Shown: positions 19,957 to 26,648 of the stretch, in pieces
Numbering within the stretch: position 1 is the first letter of the stretch
Layout: each line of letters opens with the position of its first letter
From: an uncultured cyanobacterium
GTDB taxonomy: Bacteria > Cyanobacteriota > Cyanobacteriia > PCC-6307 > Cyanobiaceae
DNA: 57,119 bases
Direction: 5' to 3'
Assembly (NCBI GenBank): GCA_903858015.1
Contig: CAIOGZ010000047.1
Location: 1-57,119, forward strand
Program-made: the position numbers and the translations under genes
Notes under the pieces: generated by a model
The model's database searches: none
What the model was told of the DNA's origin: nothing
Seen by the model: only the letters and a program-made list of their open reading frames with translations

Positions 19957-20149
19957 CACCAACGTCGTCGTCCGGCTGCTGATCGGCGACGACCTTGAAC
20001 GCCAGAGCCGCTACGCGCTGTTGGAGCGCCTGGTCCGAACCCGCGGTGTCGTGGTCGATGACATTGACGCGGTGATCGATGCCCTTGAGCACTTCCACCA
20101 GGGGGGCGACCTGGCCGATCAGCTGCTTGCGGCTGAGGCATCTCCGTAG
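19937..20149 (+). pseudogene. PIN-domain (VapC-type) toxin, internally deleted
   Basis: The first ~30 residues are a normal PIN start with the first acidic residue (MIVRTLDTNVVVRLLIGDD). A C-terminal PIN segment (HQGGDLADQLLAA) follows after only ~40 residues. A full PIN toxin is about 130 residues, so the middle with the second catalytic acidic residue and the final strand are missing. The product ends after 70 residues. RNase activity is not expected. The antitoxin upstream appears intact. Confidence 0.75.
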
Positions 20150-20661
20150 ATCGTTGTCTGCGTTCAAGGGGTTGGGGTATCGCGACCAGCAACAAGGCAG
20201 GGTCCCTGGGGAGCCCCGCCGGCTGAGGTCGCCAGCTCAGACAGGCGGAGCTAGCGCTCCCTGCAGAACGCCAGATCCTCAACCAGCTCCCAGGCAGCCT
20301 CCACACGGTCCGACAGGTCAAGCGAAAGACAGCGCTTCAGAACGGGGCGCTTCAGGCAATAGCTGGCTCAGAACCGGTGCCCCTGTTCGGGGGGAGGGGC
20401 GTGGATGGGGACAACTGGCTCGATGCGCTGATGCCGTAGAGCCTGGGCCATGTGGGCAGGTGCTGACGGAGCAGCGCGATGACCTGTTGCCGAGCCGGTC
20501 TTGATGGCAGCGATGTCTTCCCAGCCGATCTCTTTGATGGCGCTTCGCCCTTTGCCCTGAGGCGGCAACCGCACTTCCAGCCAGCAGCACCGCCTCATTC
20601 GAGGCAAGGCTTGCATGGCTGCCACTGTTGAGGCATGCTGTGGAGAGGTTGGGCGAGGGTC
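20150..20661. other. Gene-poor stretch with decayed coding remnants
   Basis: No intact gene is supported in these 512 bp. A stop-free plus-strand stretch without a start codon runs from 20227 to 20439 and reads like protein (ELALPAERQILNQLPGSL ... DNWLDALMP). On the minus strand, 20430-20600 includes a protein-like run (WLEVRLPPQGKGRSAIKEI). Neither could be assigned to a family. This fits debris between two toxin-antitoxin modules. Confidence 0.4.
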
Positions 20662-21042
20662 ATGGCTGTTCAGGAGCGCACCAGTGTGGTCACCAGCGGC
20701 TTGAACGAGGGCCTGGTGCTGCGCAAAGCCCTGCAGCGCGCTGGGGAGGAACTGGGATTGTCGGCCCAGGAAACGGCCCAGGCGATCGGAAAGAGCCGCA
20801 CCTTCTTTGAGCAGGCACGGGCGCAGAGCCGCATTGATCGGCATACCCAGCAGATGATGGCCCTGGTGCTACGCCTGCATCGCAGCCTTTCGGCCCTCGT
20901 GGGCGACGACATCGAACTGATGCGGCACTGGATCGCTACAGCCAACCGGCATACGGGGGGCATCCCGCGGCAGCAACTGCAGGATCCGGAGCAACTGGTG
21001 GAGCTGGTGCAATACCTCGACGCCATGCGCGGGCGGCCGTGA
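20662..21042 (+). CDS. Xre/MbcA/ParS-type antitoxin of a RES toxin
   Basis: The 126-residue protein has an N-terminal helix-turn-helix region (LRKALQRAGEELGLSAQETA, IGKSRTFFEQ) and a C-terminal domain of the Xre/MbcA/ParS toxin-binding type (LVGDDIELMRHWI, LVELVQYLDAMRG). It would neutralise the RES-domain toxin that follows and autoregulate. I start at the ATG at 20662 (GCGAGGG just upstream) rather than an upstream ATG at 20635. The stop overlaps the toxin GTG start by 4 bp. Confidence 0.85.
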   Translation: MAVQERTSVVTSGLNEGLVLRKALQRAGEELGLSAQETAQAIGKSRTFFEQARAQSRIDRHTQQMMALVLRLHRSLSALVGDDIELMRHWIATANRHTGGIPRQQLQDPEQLVELVQYLDAMRGRP

Positions 21043-21785
21043 GCCAGGCGGCCAGCGTCGATCTCAACGCCCTCACCAGCCTGGATGGGGTGGTGCTGCG
21101 ACTGGTGGAACAACAAGGGGCCCAGGCCACACGCCGGATCACCGACAGCCTTGATGAGCAGGCCTGGCTGGAGGACTTTCTGGAGGCCAGCAAGCCGGAG
21201 CTCCCCAGCGCCGAGGAATGTCCGCTGCGGCATCGCCTGCTGCTCACCCCTTTCCGCTATCGAAAGCGCCACGGCTCCCGCTTCGCGACGCGCTGGGAGC
21301 GGGGCTTGTTCTATGGCTCCCGCAGCCGATTTGGCTGTCTGCTGGAGGGGGCGTATTACGAGCTGGTGTTTCAGAACGGACCCGTTCAACCCTTTCCCCG
21401 CAACGCTGCGATGCGAAAGACCCTCTTTCATGTGCAACTACGCAGCTCCAGAGGCCTGAGGCTGCACGACCAGGGCAGCAGCGACCTGCAGGCACGCTTG
21501 CGGGATCCGGTGGATAGCCGCTTCTGCCAGGGCATCGGCCAGCAGATGCGTGAAGCCGGCATTGAAGCCTTTGAATACCACTCCGCTCGCAGCGTTGAGG
21601 ATGTTGTTCAGCTTGGAGCTAGCAGCTGTTGCGTCTTCGCCAGCACGCCCTTTGATCAGGTGGAGGTGCAGGTGGAGGCAAGCGGGCATGACGTATCCTT
21701 CCGCTGCTTGGATGACAACACGGTGCGCCACTTCCAGCGACAGCAATTCGAAGTGGCAGGAACATTACCCCAGCCGATGCATTGA
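21039..21785 (+). CDS. RES-domain toxin (NAD+-depleting family)
   Basis: The RES domain is recognised by HGSRFATRWERGLFYGS, followed by EGAYYELVF and GASSCCVFA, holding the R, E and S that name the family. Characterised RES toxins (for example MbcT) degrade NAD+ by phosphorolysis or hydrolysis and arrest growth. The protein is 248 residues and intact in length. It uses a GTG start overlapping the antitoxin stop, so translation is coupled. Both genes look functional. No other gene lies between it and the MITE-like repeat at 21870. Confidence 0.87.
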   Translation: MSQAASVDLNALTSLDGVVLRLVEQQGAQATRRITDSLDEQAWLEDFLEASKPELPSAEECPLRHRLLLTPFRYRKRHGSRFATRWERGLFYGSRSRFGCLLEGAYYELVFQNGPVQPFPRNAAMRKTLFHVQLRSSRGLRLHDQGSSDLQARLRDPVDSRFCQGIGQQMREAGIEAFEYHSARSVEDVVQLGASSCCVFASTPFDQVEVQVEASGHDVSFRCLDDNTVRHFQRQQFEVAGTLPQPMH

Positions 21786-21869
21786 TTCAATCGGGCCATC
21801 GCTAGACAACCACCATACCAGGCCCAGAAGGATGCCCGCAGACTCCCGTCCGCTTCGGGCTTTGCAGCT

Positions 21870-21944
21870 GACGTGACCCCCTTTGCTGGTCCAGTTCCTA
21901 GGAGGGCGGGAATGGGGCGTGGATCAGTTTTTGGGGTCCACGTC
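21870..21944 (+). repeat. MITE-like palindromic element, copy 1
   Basis: The ~75-bp element begins GACGTGACCCCC and ends GGGGTCCACGTC, so its own ends are imperfect inverted repeats. The interior has TGGTCCAGTTCCTAGGAGGG. Nearly the same sequence occurs inverted at 23843-23916. The ends resemble those of IS3-like elements. It contains no gene. It abuts the short brxL-like stub at 21945. Confidence 0.8.
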
Positions 21945-22006
21945 ACCAGGAAGCCAGCGAAGGCCTTGGCGCCGAGATGGTCCAGCTCGCTGGTGATCGT
22001 GGCCAT
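21945..22006 (-). pseudogene. Stub of a BrxL-like (BREX Lon-like) gene cut by the MITE
   Basis: From an ATG at 22006 the minus strand reads MATITSELDHLGAKAFAGFL and then runs into the MITE-like element. The pattern LDxLxxxxFxGxxV matches the start of BrxL, the Lon-like protein that follows pglZ in type 1 BREX loci, where VRKDL normally continues. Only ~21 residues remain. The identification rests on this short match plus its position downstream of a pglZ relic. Confidence 0.45.
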
Positions 22007-22011
22007 GGCTG

Positions 22012-22437
22012 TCACGGAAGCACCTCCAGTTGCAGAAGCTTGGCGGCCTGATTGAGGCGTCGGTCGAAACAGGCGAAGGTGAGCGGAAGTGCAAACTGCT
22101 CATGCAATTGGTGGGCGGCTGCAAGCTGCACGCTGTCGTAGCCACGCAGGGCGAATGCCTCGGCAAAAACACCAGCTTTTTCGACCAGCGGCTGAGTGAT
22201 CTCGGCGATCGCAAAGCTAGGCCAGGCCAGCTCAAACATGGATCGGGCCTGCGCCAATCCAGACTGATTTGTACCCTTGAAGCGAGTGCGCTGGGCCAAT
22301 GCGGCCATCGACTCAGCCCAGGTGATTCTGCAAACCGCGATTGCTTTTGAACAAGAGCGCGCGTTGATCATGCTTTCGCTGCCCTGTTCATCGATGAACA
22401 GCTTGAGAAGCGCAGATGTATCACAGAAAAGGATCAC
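22012..22437 (-). CDS. VapC-type PIN-domain toxin
   Basis: The 141-residue PIN nuclease has the acidic residues of the active site: Asp6 in FCDTSALLK, Glu in TWAESMAAL, Asp in LRGYDSVQLAAA and Asp in CFDRRL. VapC toxins cleave tRNA or rRNA. It is intact, starts 5 bp after the stop of the antitoxin gene, and the pair reads as an operon. The module lies between the two BREX relic genes. Confidence 0.87.
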   Translation of the reverse strand: MILFCDTSALLKLFIDEQGSESMINARSCSKAIAVCRITWAESMAALAQRTRFKGTNQSGLAQARSMFELAWPSFAIAEITQPLVEKAGVFAEAFALRGYDSVQLAAAHQLHEQFALPLTFACFDRRLNQAAKLLQLEVLP

Positions 22438-22442
22438 AGTGT

Positions 22443-22736
22443 CTAACCACGATCCTCGATCACAATGTCACTCATCAGTGGGCCACCATCATTCAGTTTG
22501 ACCGGTGGTGGAATCACAGGGTTCTGGCCATTCCAGCTGATCAGGCCGGCATCGATCGCCTGCTGCAGCGGATCAGTTGAGACTGAAGCAGCTGGCTTCA
22601 CAGCCGTGATACGGGCAATCGGTTTGCGGTGTGAGGTGACCTCCACCTCCTCCCCGGCCTGAACCCGGCCGAGCCAAGCGGAGAGGTGGGTCTTGAGATC
22701 CCGCACCGATACCTTGCTTGCGACTACTTCAGACAC
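22443..22736 (-). CDS. Phd/YefM-type antitoxin paired with VapC
   Basis: The protein has a Phd/YefM-like DNA-binding domain (VSVRDLKTHLSAWLGRVQAGEEVEVTSHR given in parts: VRDLKTHLSAWL, GEEVEVTSHRKPIARI) and a disordered C-terminal toxin-binding tail ending SDIVIEDRG. I start at the GTG at 22736, which gives 97 residues. The same frame stays open upstream to 22967 through the 3' end of the pglZ relic, so an N-terminally extended fusion protein from ATG codons in that relic is possible. Confidence 0.8.
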   Translation of the reverse strand: MSEVVASKVSVRDLKTHLSAWLGRVQAGEEVEVTSHRKPIARITAVKPAASVSTDPLQQAIDAGLISWNGQNPVIPPPVKLNDGGPLMSDIVIEDRG

Positions 22737-23842
22737 GTCTGCCGCTGCATTTGCGACCACTTTAGCCTCCACCAACAGGCGGGCACCGCCGCCGTCGATC
22801 GGTTTGGCGCTGGTCATCACTGAGGGGCCGCCGGCGGCCTCGCGGCGCAGGTCGGCCTTCATGCCAGCGGTAGCGCCGCTGACCTCAACGTTGCAGCGCA
22901 GGCCTTTCCAGCTGATCTCGGCGATGGCCGCTGCCGGTGCGCTGCTCGCTCCGCCGGAGACCACCAAGACGGGGGTGAGGCACTCCTGCAGGCTGATACC
23001 GCCGTGGGTGTAGGGGTAGCTGCCGCCGGTGTTGAAGCAGGCGGCACCTGCCGGGGTAGCGAACGCTGCGCTGGGGTTCCAGCTCTAGGCGGCGGTGGGC
23101 ACCGGCACCTGCGAGTCGCCCTTGATGGCGGCGCAGCGGGCCCACCTGCTGGCGGTGAGGTGCTTGGGCAGTTCAGCGGTGGGTAGGCCATCGGGGCATA
23201 ACAGCCAACCGTGGTCGGTGACGACCCTCACGGAGCGCCAACCCGCATCCAGCAGCTTCTGGATGCGGAGGGCAAGACGTTCAATCTCTGGCTGGATCAC
23301 CCGCGGGAAGTCGTTCCGCAGGTCATGTCCACGCTGATCGAGGTCGCCGATCTCCAGCCAGCCGCGTGCCTCTGGGCCCGAGGGGAGATTCAGTTCGTCG
23401 TCGCTCAGCACCGTGTAGCCCTGGGCGGAGAGGGCCTTGCGCAGCTCAGCGGCACTGGTGGGCTTGCCGGTGCGGAAGGCTGGAGCAAATTCTTCCGGCA
23501 GGGCCTGCCCCTGGATCTCGCCGATCAAGGGCGTGATCGCGGGCTTGGCTGTGGCGGTGACGGTGGGTAGCCCCGCCCAGCGGTTCGAGCAGCTTTGCCA
23601 TCGGTGAGAGCCCGAGCTGGGCCCAGATCCAGCTGCGCCGCTCGCTGTGCTGGGCTTCAAGCTCCCGCACGCACCGGCAAGCCCCAGCGTGGGATTTGCC
23701 GGCCAGGCCCTGGAGACCGGCGAGCACCTGGGCTTCGCAAGCTGCACTTTGGGAGGGCCAGCGGGAGAGATCTTTCCCACCCACGGCTAGGCCCATCTGC
23801 TTGGGTTCGACCCGGCGCAGCAGCTCAGGGATGCCCGGGAAT
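22737..23842 (-). pseudogene. pglZ: Decayed pglZ (BREX alkaline-phosphatase-fold) gene
   Basis: Three pieces of a BREX PglZ protein read in order on the minus strand. Piece one (23842 to about 23580) begins FPGIPELLRRVEP and includes SERRSWIWAQLGLSPMAKLLE. After a frameshift near 23580, piece two (to 23085) includes VVTDHGWLLCPDGLPTAELP and KHLTASRWARCAAIKG. A TAG at 23085-23087 interrupts the frame. Piece three reads SWNPSAAFATPAG, then THGGISLQECLTPVL and WKGLRCNVEV. TDHGW is the phosphatase-fold metal motif and HGG...SLQECVVPVL-type text is characteristic of PglZ. The N-terminal half is missing beyond the MITE. In BREX, PglZ is needed for defence together with the PglX methylase. Confidence 0.75.
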
Positions 23843-23916
23843 GACGTGGACCCGAAAAACTGAACAAGCCCCATTCCCGCCCTCCTAGGAACTGGACCAG
23901 TAATGGGGGTCACGTC
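23843..23916 (-). repeat. MITE-like palindromic element, copy 2 (inverted)
   Basis: This is the inverted counterpart of the element at 21870-21944. On the plus strand it begins GACGTGGACCCG and ends GGGGGTCACGTC; the core CCCGCCCTCCTAGGAACTGG is identical to the reverse complement of copy 1 apart from a few edge changes. It truncates the pglZ relic on its 5' side. Beyond it, minus-strand 24015-23917 shows an unassigned 33-codon fragment (MTQALRLNALDEVPYHLGL). Confidence 0.8.
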
Positions 23917-24105
23917 ACATGAGTCCCCATCGAGCTGCCGCTCCAGCGACTGGCGGATCAGGCCCAGGTGATAGGGGACCTCATCCAGTGCGTTGAGCCG
24001 CAAGGCTTGGGTCATGGGGCTTGGGCTTCACTGCGGCGTTGAGCAGATGGGGGAGCCTGGGTCCGTGAAGCTGAATGAACCGGCCGGTCTCGTTAGATTG
24101 GCCCG

Positions 24106-24456
24106 ATGCCTGGCTCATACCTCATCTCTGTTGCGGGGGTCGCCCCTGTCGCCCATCGCTCGGATGTTCTGGCTCGGCTCTCTGTGGATGCCAGCACCCT
24201 GAGGGCGATGGGACTCGCACGCTGCGCCGTCTTCGGCTCGTTTGCGCGTGATCAGGCTATTCATCCTAAGAGTGATGTTGATCTTCTGGTGAGCTTCCAG
24301 CCTGGCCGCAAAGATTATCCTGTCTTCCTTGAACTCGTGGACCACCTGGAAACGATCCTGGCCAGGCGCGTTGATCTGGTGACCACGGAAGGCTTGAGCA
24401 GACATCTGGCAGCTTCGGTTCTGGCGGAGGCCCTGGATGTCGCCCTCAGCGTGTGA
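24106..24456 (+). CDS. MntA-like nucleotidyltransferase antitoxin
   Basis: The minimal nucleotidyltransferase fold is shown by VFGSFARDQAIHPKSDVDLL, the GSx(10-11)DxD active site. In known pairs MntA adds AMP units to the HEPN toxin HepT and silences it. The product is 116 residues. It overlaps the HEPN gene by 20 bp, so the two are co-translated. A TAGATT near 24090 could be a -10 box. It lies just outside the MITE-bounded relic. Confidence 0.85.
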   Translation: MPGSYLISVAGVAPVAHRSDVLARLSVDASTLRAMGLARCAVFGSFARDQAIHPKSDVDLLVSFQPGRKDYPVFLELVDHLETILARRVDLVTTEGLSRHLAASVLAEALDVALSV

Positions 24457-24784
24457 GCTGCTGCTCCATATCCTGGATGAGACCGCTTATCTTCTGTCAG
24501 CCTCTGATCCGCTGAATCAGGCTGAATTCCTCGCTGATCCAACCCTGAAAAGGGCCTTCACGCGGAGCCTCGAAATTATCGGGGAAGCCGTAAAGTCGCT
24601 GCCCGTCGAGCTCACGGATGCACAACCACAAGTGAACTGGCGATCGATTGCCCGAATGCATGACCAACTGATCCATTATTATGTTGGGATCGACTACGAA
24701 ATGGTCTGGGGTGTGGTGACATCCAAGGTGGAAGAACTTGACCGAGCCGTGCGCGCTTGTCTTGAGACCCTCGACCAGCCTTAA
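24437..24784 (+). CDS. HepT-like HEPN toxin with altered catalytic motif
   Basis: The all-helical 115-residue protein matches the HepT/DUF86 family (EIIGEAVKSLP, WRSIARMHDQLIHYYVGID). HEPN RNases use an RX4-6H motif; in HepT the usual text is M-R-D-x-L-I-H-x-Y. Here the Arg position holds His (MHDQLIHYY), with an Arg two residues earlier giving RX6H. Activity may be reduced or retained through the shifted Arg. It follows the nucleotidyltransferase with a 20-bp overlap. Confidence 0.83.
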   Translation: MSPSACELLLHILDETAYLLSASDPLNQAEFLADPTLKRAFTRSLEIIGEAVKSLPVELTDAQPQVNWRSIARMHDQLIHYYVGIDYEMVWGVVTSKVEELDRAVRACLETLDQP

Positions 24785-25007
24785 GCGGCTTCCATCCAAG
24801 CACCCTGAAGTGAGGGCTGGGACTCGCCAGGTTCCAGGCAAGGACGCTGATAGGCACTGCGCTCTGCACCAAGGTCCGTAGCTCGGCTTCCGTCAACTTC
24901 CAGGCAATCGCGTTCAAGGGCAGCCTGCAGCGGGGTTCCCAGCTGCCCGGGGCCCCTGCGCCCCCAACCTGCTCCTTGATCCCCTGATCCCCCTTAGCTC
25001 CCCCTGA

Positions 25008-26462
25008 TCAAGGCAGCGGCGTCATCCGCAACTCCCGAAAGCGCTGCTTGCCCTTGGGCAGCTCTTCACAGCGCAGCCCATCGCGGTCCAGCTTGCCGTC
25101 ATCGCTGAGCAGTACCAGGCTGTCGCCATCGCGCAGCAGCGCTTCGGGGTTGAGCAGGGGTTCAGCGCCTAGGGGCGTAAACGTGCGTAGCCGTTCGGCG
25201 GGCTGCTCGAACTTACCGCTCCAACGGTAGAGCGCTGAAGGGCTTATTTTAGCGCTTCGCTTGTTGTTACCTTCGGCGGGTCCGGCCACGATCAACAGCG
25301 AACCGTTCACCATCTCGAGGCTACGGATGCCGAGGCCGCCGAGATCGAGTAGCACCGGATCGGCGAATACGGCCTTGTCGCCGCCCATCACGCCGTTGGG
25401 GTTGCTGAGTGGCGCCACCAGGGACTTACCACCTGGCAGCGGATTGCGGAAGCCGATCAGTAGGGTACCGGAGGGGGTAGCCGCCAGCCCCTCGATATTG
25501 AGGCCATCGCTGGCCTTGGCTGGCCGCAAGGCCGCCGCCGCCAGCTTGAAGTCGGCATAGCGGCGATCAGCCGCCAAATCTTCAATCAAGCTGCTGTAGG
25601 GCCGGCCCACCGGTTGCACCGTAATCGCCATGCCTTTGCCGTTTGGGGCGGCGGTAAGGCCCAGGTTGGTGGCGAAGAGGCGGCGGCGATTCGGCCGGGG
25701 TTCGCCCACGATGTTGGCGTCTTTAGCTTTGTTCGCTCCCTTGTTTTCTTTGTCACTCTTTTCTCCTTTATCACCCTTCCGTCCCTTATCTCCTTGATCC
25801 CCTTTCCCATCGGCTTCGGCCGCCCCGTGGGAGCCGATCCAGTACACCAAGGGGCCGATCCTGGCGGAGCCCTCGAGGTCAAGTTCCAGATGGCCATCGG
25901 CCTGCGGGGCCACGGCCCGCTCCGGAATCTCGCCACTACCGAGGGAATCGCCGGCCTGGCCGCTGCGATACAGCCGCAGCTTCACCGGTGCACTGGCCTC
26001 GTCGTCGGCCACCACGAACAGGCCTTCGCCCATGGACAGCGCTGTGGAGGCGTTGCAGGGCCCGTTGTGGATCACGACAACGCCGGCGGCGCTGCTGGCG
26101 CCGGGCCCGCTCGCGCTGCCACGCGCCGCCGAGCCGTTCGCCGCAGCGGGTGCCGCTGGGGAGGGCTCCGCCGCAGCGACCTGGCCGGGGCAGGCAAGGG
26201 TTGCTGGAAACAGCACCATCAGCAGGGCGATCAAGGCCAGGCGGCGCAGGGGCTGGCCGCCACCGGGCCGCGGAACGATCCCACCGAGCCTGGACGGCTG
26301 GGCTGCAAGCGCTGAGCTGGGCCCGGCGGTGAGGGCTGCGGACGGCTGGGCTGCAAGCGCTGCGCTGGGTCGGGCTGCAAGCTTTGCGTTAAGCCGGCCG
26401 GCAGCCGGTTGTGACGCTGGCGTGCGGGTGATTGGGGCGGCGGTGCTACTGGGCGCTCCCAT
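25008..26462 (-). CDS. Secreted DUF3616-like protein
   Basis: After ~85 Ala/Pro-rich residues there is a hydrophobic signal sequence (LALIALLMVLFPATLACPG) ending at QVAAAE, so the mature part is exported. The body matches the DUF3616 style of beta-strand repeats (LNIEGLAATPSGTLLIGFRN, GIRSLEMVNGSLLIVAG, NPEALLRDGDSLVLLSDDG), perhaps a beta-propeller. A charged Gly/Asp/Lys run (GDQGDKGRKGDKGEKS) interrupts it. The start is uncertain: I use the ATG at 26462, and a later start near the signal sequence is possible. The N-terminal Ala/Pro part is encoded by a ~48-bp tandem repeat (26290-26400). Function unknown. Confidence 0.7.
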   Translation of the reverse strand: MGAPSSTAAPITRTPASQPAAGRLNAKLAARPSAALAAQPSAALTAGPSSALAAQPSRLGGIVPRPGGGQPLRRLALIALLMVLFPATLACPGQVAAAEPSPAAPAAANGSAARGSASGPGASSAAGVVVIHNGPCNASTALSMGEGLFVVADDEASAPVKLRLYRSGQAGDSLGSGEIPERAVAPQADGHLELDLEGSARIGPLVYWIGSHGAAEADGKGDQGDKGRKGDKGEKSDKENKGANKAKDANIVGEPRPNRRRLFATNLGLTAAPNGKGMAITVQPVGRPYSSLIEDLAADRRYADFKLAAAALRPAKASDGLNIEGLAATPSGTLLIGFRNPLPGGKSLVAPLSNPNGVMGGDKAVFADPVLLDLGGLGIRSLEMVNGSLLIVAGPAEGNNKRSAKISPSALYRWSGKFEQPAERLRTFTPLGAEPLLNPEALLRDGDSLVLLSDDGKLDRDGLRCEELPKGKQRFRELRMTPLP

Positions 26463-26648
26463 GGCTGGGCTGGCTGAAACTCCCTGCAGGATGGCGCCCC
26501 TAGCAAGCGCCGACAGCCAACCGCCAAGAGCTGATACCAACAGCTGCCAAGCGCCTGTGCTATTGCCGGCACCCCCAGCTCACGCCGCAGAACACCTGCC
26601 ACCGCTCCCCCCAAATCGCACCAAGCTGGCCCCAGGCGCCCACCGCCC

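Noticed and set aside
24612..24917. Minus-strand frame opposite the HepT-like gene
   Set aside because: It overlaps the well supported HEPN gene in antisense and only its first ~30 codons look protein-like. There is not enough evidence to call a gene.
25760..25830. Collagen-like domain in the DUF3616 protein
   Set aside because: The GDKG-type run is short, irregular and charged. It lacks sustained Gly-X-Y periodicity, so it is treated as a low-complexity insert.
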